From contig NC_080564.1 in the NCBI RefSeq assembly GCF_030253575.1, forward strand, positions 28,112,561 to 28,176,560: a stretch of 64,000 bases of DNA, read 5' to 3'. Source of the DNA: Rhododendron vialii. Taxonomy: Eukaryota > Streptophyta > Magnoliopsida > Ericales > Ericaceae. Both the position numbers and the translations under genes were made by a program. The notes under the pieces are model-generated. The model had not been told where the DNA came from, did no database searches, and saw nothing but the letters and a program-made list of their open reading frames with translations. Of this stretch, positions 56,646 through 64,000 are shown in pieces. How positions within the stretch are numbered: position 1 is the stretch's first letter; the number at the start of each line of letters is the position of its first letter.

Positions 56646-59600
56646 ATGGCTGCTTCTTCTTCTTCTTCTTCTAAAACTAATAAATCTCATACCCAAACAT
56701 TCCCTCCAATCATTTTCCCACTTGTTGCTTTCCTCCTCCTTGTTTCTTCCCTTGGCACTGTCCACTCACTTCCCATCGTGTCGGATTCCGGCCACCGCTC
56801 ACCCGAAAACCAAACGTTCCGGCCACAAACAGAGTTGCAAAAGTTGAGGAGAGTAAAGGCTTATTTAAGGAAGATCAACAAGCCTGCAGTCAAGACAATT
56901 CAGGCATCTTTTCTTCCCTGATCACTTTCTCTCATGGCATTTTATTTTGCAAATTTATGGGTTTCGGAAAATAAAACACTCATTGTTTTCATGTCCTATT
57001 CATTTTCCAACAGAGGTAATTTTGGAGAATTTGAAAACTTCTTCGAACAAAATAATAGAAAAACAAGTTTCAAAAGCAAGAAAACTGATTGCAAAACTGA
57101 AGCCCCATCCAGACGTCCCACAAAGATTCTTATTTTTTGCTTTACGAAACAGGTCGGTCATTCTCTCATAATACATCACTTTTAATTTAAAAAATAAGTA
57201 ACGGGACCTGATTTTGGAAACTGCAACCAAATGGTAATCCATGTTTTCTTGTGGGTTTTGGAGGTTTGATGACATGGCTTTGTTTTTTGTTTTTTGTTTT
57301 ACAATTTTTTGTTTCAGAGTCCTGATGGTGATGTGATAGATTGTGTATTATCTCATCTTCAACCAGCCTTTGATCATCCTCAGCTAAAAGGACAGAAGCC
57401 ACTGGTACTACTCTTTCAAGCATTTCTGATTTGAGTTGTAAAACAAATGGAGTATTTTCAGCGCAGAAAACACTTCATTTCCTTTTTGTTTTCCCCTCAG
57501 GAAGCACCAGAGAGACCAAAAGGTAATGATTCCACAGAAGCAGCAACAGAGGTTTTTCAGCTATGGACACATTCAGGTGAATCATGCCCGGAAGGAACAA
57601 TTCCAATTAGAAGAATCACTGAAAAAGATGTCTCACGGGCGGATTCGGTAGAGAAATTCGGAAGGAAACTGCGAAGAGGCGTGAGGCGCGACACGGCGAG
57701 CAGTGATCATGAGGTTAGTATATGAACACAGAGTAGCAGAGAATGGCTAAACTTTCCTAGGAAAATCAGTTGATTTTCTTGGGAAAAATAGGCTTTCCTT
57801 CCATTGTCTATTGATCCATTTCAAGTGAAATTAGATGGTACGACCATCTATAGGGAAGAGACAGTCTACCCAATTATTCCCTTATTTTCTCCTCCCTAGT
57901 AACTCTACCCAAAAGGCTATATCCATTAGTATGGTTATTTTCATCCCTTTCATTTTCCTTCATTCTCTTTGCAAGCAAACATGCATTTATGATGGAAAAA
58001 AGACAGCCATGAGTTTTTGCCAACCTCTAGAAGAACAAGTACTTGCCCAAAAAGCATGAATTAGAACCGTTAGATTTTAAATTTTGGACGGTTGATCTAA
58101 GCACTTCAATGAGACTTTTGTCAAGCAGTGGCGGCTCCAGAATTTTTCGGGAGGGTATTCATAAAAACTTACAATATACTACCCAGTATTCTAAATGGTG
58201 TTCGTCACTAGTCGGGCGGCGACCCACCACCAAGCACTAAGCCCGCCTAGACGCCGCCGAGCAATTAAGCATTTTATTTAAAAATATTTTTTAAAAAAAA
58301 TCAAGAGATTATTTTTAAGGCAATATGGACTAAAATTAAAAATAAAATAAAATAGACTAACACTGTTTATATATTAAAAACTATGGTTAAAAAGTTAGGT
58401 GCTCTAATTTTCAATCTGTTTGAATCGGTCCGAAGATCTTATTTTTATGATCATTTCATCTAAAGGGTCATAATTAATATTTGTCTCTAAGTCTCTCATA
58501 TGAGAGCCCTAAGAGAGCATTAGAACCAAATGAAGAACAAATACTTAATTATGAGAGCCCTAGAGCCAAAAATTAATTATGACCCTTTAGGATAAAATGA
58601 TCATAAAAATAATATTTTCACACTGGTTCAAACGAATTGAAAATTAGAGAACTTAATTTTTTTAGACTGTTTATATATTAAGAAACTTAATGAAAAAATA
58701 TATAAACAGTCTCAAATAAAGAGAATAAATAGTCGTAATTTTACCACTGATCAGTGGCCATTGATGTATGGACTGGGTGTTCAAAATTTTGTGAATTGGA
58801 TGTTCATTGATGTATGGATTGAATATTCAAATTACTTCAAAGCATGGGCTATCCTAAATATTATGTATGTATTATAAAAAAATAAAAAAATAAAAATTGT
58901 TTGGGGTCATGTGACCATTGTGGGTTGTATGTGGCGTCGCCACTGCCGCCAAGTCCGAACGATCAAACCGTTCAGATTTTGACATCAACTAGAACAAAGA
59001 AGGTATTTTTGTCCTGATTAAGCAGAAGGAACAAGCTTTACATAACCTTTGAATGGAGTGTATTTTGGGACATGTTAAGTGAGAAAATCTTGAAATTACA
59101 GCATGCAGTTGCTTTTGTGAACGGAGAACAATATTACGGGGCAAAAGCCAGCTTAAACGTGTGGGCGCCACGAGTGACCGATCAATTCGAGTTCAGCTTG
59201 TCGCAACTGTGGGTCATTTCTGGGACTTTTGGCAATGATCTTAACACCATTGAAGCTGGCTGGCAGGCAAGTCTACATTTTAATCACTTCTTACAGCTTC
59301 TTCATGAGAAAGCTTCTTTTTTTTTTCCAATTAGACTCTTTTTTCTTTCCTTTTTGCATAAACAGAAACAATGAGAAGTCTGAAAAATCATTTATTTCAT
59401 CTGGGTTCTGAATCTTCAGGTTAGCCCAGAATTATACGGAGACAACTACCCTCGATTCTTCACTTATTGGACGGTAAGTACGCCTGGATAATCTCCGCTC
59501 CTTAGAATTATAACAGTTTACTGCGCCGATCGAAAAATGAAAACTTGATCTCTGTCAATTTGTAGACTGATGCATACCAAGCTACTGGATGCTACAACTT

Positions 59601-61901
59601 ACTTTGTTCAGGCTTTGTCCAAACCAACAACAAGATTGCTATTGGGGCTGCAATCTCTCCAAGGTCATCCTACAATGGTAGACAGTTTGACATTGGCATA
59701 ATGGTTTGGAAGGTAAAGAATCTCCTCCAAGTTTTTTTGCCAAAATCTGGCTCTCTACAGATTGATCTTACTAATTTTCCTTTAGCAATATCGCTCCGTT
59801 GGTTCATGATATTTCGCGGCGTACTCATATTTTTTTTACTGTTAAATCAAAAGCATTGGAGATCACAACGCATTGATATCGGCATTGATATCGGTGTGAC
59901 GATTTTGGCAATGCCAAACTTGGCTCCGAATAAAATGTCATTGCCCAAAAACTTTTATTTTGGTGAGCCAAGTTAAATTCTGGCTTTAACAACGAATATA
60001 GCTCACTGTTGGAGATGCTCTTAAGTTTTGAATTATTGTCACATTGGAGATCACAATGCATTGATATCGGTGTGACAATTTTGGCAATGCCAAACTTGGC
60101 TCTGAATAAAATGTCATTGCGCAAAAACTTTTATTTCGGTGAGCCAAGCTAAATTCTGGCTTTGACGACAGATATAGCTCACCGTTGGAGATGCTCTTAA
60201 GTTCTGAATTATTGTCGGTTCAGGGGATTTAGGACAACTATAATATGATTTGACTTGAAGTCATTGTGGGACGAAAGCTTGTCCAACACTTTGAACTTTC
60301 AATGTAGTTCATACAGTCAATTCAATAATGCACATTTCTGCTGTAGTTTATACAGTCAATTCAAATAATACACATTTGTGCACCTTTTTTTGAGTTGAAA
60401 GGGAGTAATGCTAAGTACTTGGGGAAAAATTATTTCACTTGCAACCCCATTGGCCACCAGAGGAAGTGGGTTTGCAAAAGCACTCTTTGCTTAACCAATG
60501 GATATGGAATTGGTCTTGTTTTACTACTACCTTTTATTACCCCTCCTTTAGCTTTCCTTGTACTCCACATATTATAAACTTTCAAGATCCTCTTCTTACC
60601 TAGGGAAAGATTTCCTGAGGCAGACTTTTCTCTTCACTTTATGTAATGAAAATGAAATGTTTTTTATCTTTTTCTTTCTCTGGACAGACACCCAATGTGA
60701 AATCCTTGGGTGTTTTCAGTGGTGGGTAAGTTGTGAGAAATTATTTGCAGCAATCAAGTTATTAGACGTTTTTGGTAGTGAATAAGTCGTTGAAAAATGT
60801 CAAATTATTTTCGGTAGTGAATAAGTTATAGATGGGTTTGTGAATAGAGTTACTATAGCAAAAAAAAATTTGTTGACAGGTTATTAGTTTTTGTGAACAA
60901 GATGAGAAAATGCCATAACTTGTTGATTTGTGTGAAGGACATGGTAAAAACGCCTACGTTTTTTTCTTCAAATTACTATGGGAAAGCCCCAAGAGTTAAC
61001 TTGGTTGGTTGGTGGGTTTCCTCCCATACAATTTGACTAGGGTTCGATTTTTAGGGTCATGCTGCAAAAAAAGTAATTTCATGTGAATTCCTTTGTCAGG
61101 CGGGGATGGCCTCCCTTAAGCCGAACTGAGGAGAGAATTAATTGAGATGCGTGTAAGCTAGCCCGGCACTGACTGTTAAACGAAAAGAAGAAAAGCACTC
61201 CCTTCAAATCTCATTTCTTTTCCCTGTTTTTCATCTTTTCATTTCCCACTATCATCTTTTCACCACCACATTGAATCTCTCTCTTTTTTGTTTTCTAGGG
61301 AAACGCATTTCGTAGGGATTGGGAAAAACTCATGTTATTTTCTTTATTGGCCAAAAAAAAAAAATTATTATTAATTCAAAAACACAAAGTCATGTTGAAG
61401 AGAAAGAGCCAAGCAACAAAGACCGGATAAAATCATGAGCCAATCCAACACCCAGAATAGGAATGAGAAATAAATAATCCTTGTTATTTGCTTAATTAAC
61501 CAATTGTGTTTTTGTTGGTCTAGGATCCAAAGCACGGGCACTGGTGGCTCCAATTCGGGTCCGGGTTGCTCGTCGGGTACTGGCCGAACCTCCTGTTCAG
61601 CCATTTGAGAGCCCACGCAAGCATGATACAGTTTGGAGGAGAGATAGTGAACACAAGATCGAGGGGATACCACACGTCAACCCAAATGGGTAGCGGCAGC
61701 TTCGCCGACGACGGCTTCCGGAAAGCATCCTACTTCAGGAATTTGCAGGTTGTTGATTGGGATAATAACCTCCTGCCCATGTCGAATCTCCATCTCCTAG
61801 CGGATCATCCCAACTGCTATGATATCAAAGCTGGGAGGAACAATGTCTGGGGAGATTACTTCTATTATGGAGGTCCTGGGAGAAATGCAAGATGCCCCTA
61901 A
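56646..61901 (+). CDS. neprosin-domain protein (DUF239, glutamic peptidase-like)
   Basis: Seven exons: 56646-56903, 57318-57404, 57501-57713, 59102-59266, 59420-59473, 59566-59712 and 61524-61901. All introns are phase 0; total 1302 bp, 433 residues. A signal peptide (PPIIFPLVAFLLLVSSLGTV) precedes a neprosin activation-peptide region (QKLRRVKAYLRKINKPAVK, then TIQSPDGDVIDCVLSHLQPA and FDHPQLKGQKPLEAPE). The neprosin domain follows: HAVAFVNGEQYYGAKASLNV, NTIEAGWQVSPELYGDNYPR, ATGCYNLLCSGFVQTNNKIA, WWLQFGSGLLVGYWPNLLF and IQFGGEIVN. Glu237 (TIEAGWQ) and Glu348 (FGGEI) are 111 residues apart, close to the 109 between the catalytic Glu188 and Glu297 of Nepenthes neprosin, so activity is plausible. 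The product is probably secreted or apoplastic. Substrate unknown. Introns 1 and 4 appear to use GC donors. Introns 3 and 6 are enlarged by repeats. Confidence 0.93.
58126..58945. mobile_element. transposon with CAGTGGCG termini in neprosin intron 3
   Basis: Starts CAGTGGCGGCTCC and ends GGCGTCGCCACTG, a short inverted terminus. Possible degraded 8-bp duplication: ttgtcaag before, ccgccaag after (5 of 8). The type is hAT-like by inference. It contains a complete copy of another MITE at 58402-58665. No coding sequence is seen. Confidence 0.55.
58402..58665. mobile_element. MITE, copy 2 of the family at 10150-10415, nested in another transposon
   Basis: The arm taggtgctctaattttcaat pairs with the inverse of attgaaaattagagaactta, and aagggtcataattaa with ttaattatgaccctt. 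The interior aatacttaattatgagagcc matches copy 1. The direct flanking segment ctgtttatatattaa occurs on both sides (near 58364 and 58667), suggesting duplicated flanks. Confidence 0.75.
59854..60217. repeat. ~180-bp tandem duplication in neprosin intron 6
   Basis: Units start cattggagatcacaa at 59854 and 60042. They share ttttggcaatgccaaacttg, gccaagttaaattctggctt (one change) and ttggagatgctcttaag. The first unit has an extra ~21-base internal repeat (attgatatcggc). The ending resembles gagcatctccaa-type MITE termini in reverse. Confidence 0.88.
60980..61197 (+). mobile_element. Au-like SINE copy in neprosin intron 6
   Basis: A B-box-like tagggttcgatttttagg (about 61037-61054) is followed by cctcccttaagccgaactga, then the tail aattaattgagatgcgtgta, agctagcccggcac and an A-rich end. 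The tail matches the copies at 16.9 and 50.1 kb. Confidence 0.6.
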
Positions 61902-62217
61902 ACAAAAAACAGTACTATAGCATAAATTATATAAATGAAAATTTCCCATTTTTTCTTCCCCCTTTGTTTTCTACTACTATATATATTACTATTGTTTTTT
62001 TTCAGGTTTTATCCTAGGTATTCTTTTTCCTTTGATTTTTCTCTGAAAACATGTAGTACTACTTTTTTCTTTTTCTTTTTTTCTCTGAAAACATGTAAAT
62101 TGGGGGTAAGGTTAATGACGTATTTACCCTGGCTTGGGCAGTGCTTTCTGAGATGAGTTTTGTTCATCTTCCACTTAAGATGGTGAACATTATCCTCTCT
62201 CCGATTGATTGAAATGA

Positions 62218-62223
62218 AATAAA
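62218..62223 (+). terminator. candidate polyadenylation signal AATAAA of the neprosin-domain gene
   Basis: Exact AATAAA about 317 bases after the stop codon, preceded by a T-rich 3' region. A plausible far upstream element for 3'-end formation. Confidence 0.45.
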
Positions 62224-62493
62224 TCTCATTAAAAAGTGTATTGCATGGTAATCATAATATCACTTTGTGGCAAATTTCACTCCATTTCAACCAATGAGTG
62301 GAGAGAGTTATATTCACCGTCTTTAACAAAATCGTACTCGTGTTTTCTGCTGGTTCCTTTGTTTCTTTTTCTTTTTGGAATCAAAACCCCCCGCGCGCGC
62401 GCGCGAGAGAGAGAGAAGAATTGACCAAACACTGTCACCGAGTCAACAGTGGTGACTCACCACCTACCTCAAGATGGTGAAATTACATTCACA
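62224..62493. repeat. flank with (CG)n(GA)n microsatellite at 62389-62416
   Basis: Alternating CG passes into GA, an unusual CpG-dense block in otherwise AT-rich DNA. Nothing else is assignable. Confidence 0.8.
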
Positions 62494-62503
62494 GACTACT
62501 CCA

Positions 62504-62987
62504 CTGAGAATTTTTTTATGGAACACAAAACACTTTTTTGTGTATGGTTCCTAAAAATTACTTTAGTCGCAAGTATTTCACATTAAGTAGTAAGTAATTC
62601 ATAAGGAGTGGTAAGTATTCCACATTCAATAAAAGTATGTCAGATGTATAATACTTATCACTCAATGTGAAATACTCACCGCTCCATATAGAATACTTTC
62701 ATAGCAAAACATATAAAATACTTTCACGCTGAGTGGCAATAATTATACACTTACCACTCAACGTGGGATAATTACAACTTCTTATGAAATCCTTTCACAC
62801 TGAGTGACAAGTATTTCAAATGAAATGGTAAGTGTCTCACATTGAGTAGTAAGAATTATACACTTACCACTTCTTATGATATATTTACCACTCAATGTAG
62901 AATATTTACCATTAAAGTGACTTTTTAGATACCATACACAGAAATAAATTTGTGTACCATAGATGGACTCCGCCATGGAATGATTCG
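62504..62987. mobile_element. MITE with 10-bp flanking duplication and internal palindromic array
   Basis: Flanked by gactactcca at 62494-62503 and 62988-62997. Subterminal arms pair (tgtgtatggttcctaaaaa near 62538 with tttttagataccatacaca near 62923). The interior is an array of about ten variants of gtggtaagtatttcacattg and its complement caatgtgaaatacttaccac in both orientations. Length 484 bp. Duplication length fits MULE-type, but the outermost bases match poorly. Confidence 0.65.
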
Positions 62988-62997
62988 GACTACTCCA

Positions 62998-64000
62998 TAA
63001 CCTTACATTCTCGTGAGACTCAAAACTAAACATATAAACTGCACATAAATATGTGATTTTAAATTGATCCGGAGCACCAAATGGTTGGTGTGCCGGACCG
63101 AATTCACCATCAACTCAAGATGTCTATTGCAAACACCATTACCTCAAGATGTACAATGCAAATGATGCCGACAGGGGTACCGGACCTACCGGTACCACTC
63201 CCCTGCACATGGTCCATATGGATATGCATGGGGGACAGAGGTTCAATTACAAACTATCATGATGAGGTCGTAGTTTTTTTTACAAAGGTAGCAATTGATG
63301 TCGCTGTATGGTAGGGTGTAACTGCTGTACGTGGTGATTGAGGTTTCGGGTAGCGGTCTTGACTGATATTTTTGGACAGTTGATTTTAGGAGTGTAGATC
63401 TGTTGTAGTAGATTTTTTATTTGTTGATGTTTTCTTTTTTTTCTATTTTCTCTCTCATTTTCGGAGCTTCCCTCACCCCTACGTCGGTGTTTTGTTGATT
63501 TTATTGGTCACTTGTTTGGTGTTGCGCTGATTGAAAATATGCTTCATCTGTTTTGCGCATTTGGTTATGTGAGGTTTCTAGATGGATGTTCTGCGTGGTG
63601 TTTAGACCTCCTTTATGGTTGTTATACCCCACTCTCTTGGGATGACCTCCCGTTCTTTCTATGTATTTTCTTTATTATTATCAATGAAATATCCTACCAT
63701 TTGAAAAAATAAAACAAACTAGTAATTATGTTTCCAATGAATAAAATACTCTACTAATTTGAACCCAATAAGTTAGTGAATCTCAGTTCAGTCACCAAGA
63801 CAAATTTCCTACTTAAGATAAGAAAGGCACAAAACAGAGTCCACCCAAAACTTCCCAAACCAACCTTGTGATTTCCAATGTGATTTGAAGTGCAAATAAT
63901 ATGAAACAATTGGAAACAAGAAATATATTATCAGTCGAAATTTGTTTTCTTTTTTTTTTGATAACGGAGGAACAACCTTACAGCCAGGTCTAAATGGACT
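62998..64000. other. downstream spacer, possible LINE 3' fragment
   Basis: At about 63400-63716 a T-rich plus-strand stretch ends ctttattattatcaatgaaa, tatcctaccatttgaaaaaa, which resembles the 3' tail of plant L1-type LINEs. No reverse transcriptase sequence is present. The last 280 bases show nothing assignable. Confidence 0.3.

Noticed and set aside
56934..57185. An 83-codon plus-strand frame as a neprosin exon
   Set aside because: It lies inside intron 1. Adding it breaks the conserved TIQSPDGD motif, and it has no similarity to the family.
1..64000. CRISPR arrays, bacterial operons, or a biosynthetic gene cluster
   Set aside because: Repeats are microsatellites, tandem duplications or transposons. 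Genes are intron-bearing plant genes of unrelated families, with no spaced identical repeats.

Overview
This is a plant nuclear genomic window, most likely from a eudicot. Genes carry many short introns, intergenic DNA is AT-rich, GA/CT microsatellites are frequent, and small non-autonomous transposons are dense. All recognisable genes have plant-type orthologues (MORC, MOS1, apyrase 7-like, PUX10-like, neprosin-domain). Au-like SINE tails and the general style would fit an asterid/Ericales-type genome, but the species cannot be fixed from the sequence alone.

Layout, left to right. (1) 672-4195 (+): the 3' eight exons of a MORC-family GHKL ATPase gene that begins outside the window. (2) 4.2-12.1 kb: a repeat-rich spacer with a GA compound repeat, a complete hAT-like element with 8-bp target duplication, a Mutator-like MITE with perfect 9-bp target duplication, a second MITE and pseudogene-like scraps. 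(3) 12135-15062 (-): an intronless gene for a 32-LRR receptor-like protein with signal peptide, transmembrane helix and a 77-residue tail but no kinase. (4) 15.1-20.9 kb: spacer with SINE-like pieces and another Mutator-like element. (5) 20941-29718 (-), leader exon up to about 32.9 kb: a ten-coding-exon MOS1 (MODIFIER OF SNC1 1, BAT2/PRRC2-like) gene encoding 1552 residues. (6) 33.2-36.6 kb: a Tourist-like MITE and a minus-oriented Helitron (33596-36578) carrying a nested Ty3/gypsy-type solo LTR. (7) 37671-42201 (+): a two-coding-exon apyrase with upstream ORFs. (8) 43824-45919 (-): a PUX10-like UAS-UBX protein. (9) 46-56.5 kb: spacer with tandem duplications, Tourist-like and Stowaway-like MITEs and a Copia-type LTR. 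(10) 56646-61901 (+): a seven-exon neprosin-domain glutamic-peptidase-like gene with two apparent GC-AG introns. (11) 62-64 kb: downstream repeats.

The genes are independent plant loci and not a cluster. Several touch immunity or the cell surface (MORC, MOS1, LRR receptor-like protein), but their proximity shows no shared pathway. Exon joins were made by hand from splice consensus and reading frame. Every complete multi-exon model closes to an exact multiple of three, which supports the joins. The most unusual items are the kinase-less 32-LRR receptor, the Helitron with nested solo LTR and internal copies of its own terminus, the two GC donors in the neprosin gene, and a MITE family with one copy nested inside another transposon. 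No gene cluster, CRISPR array or clearly new biochemical system is visible.
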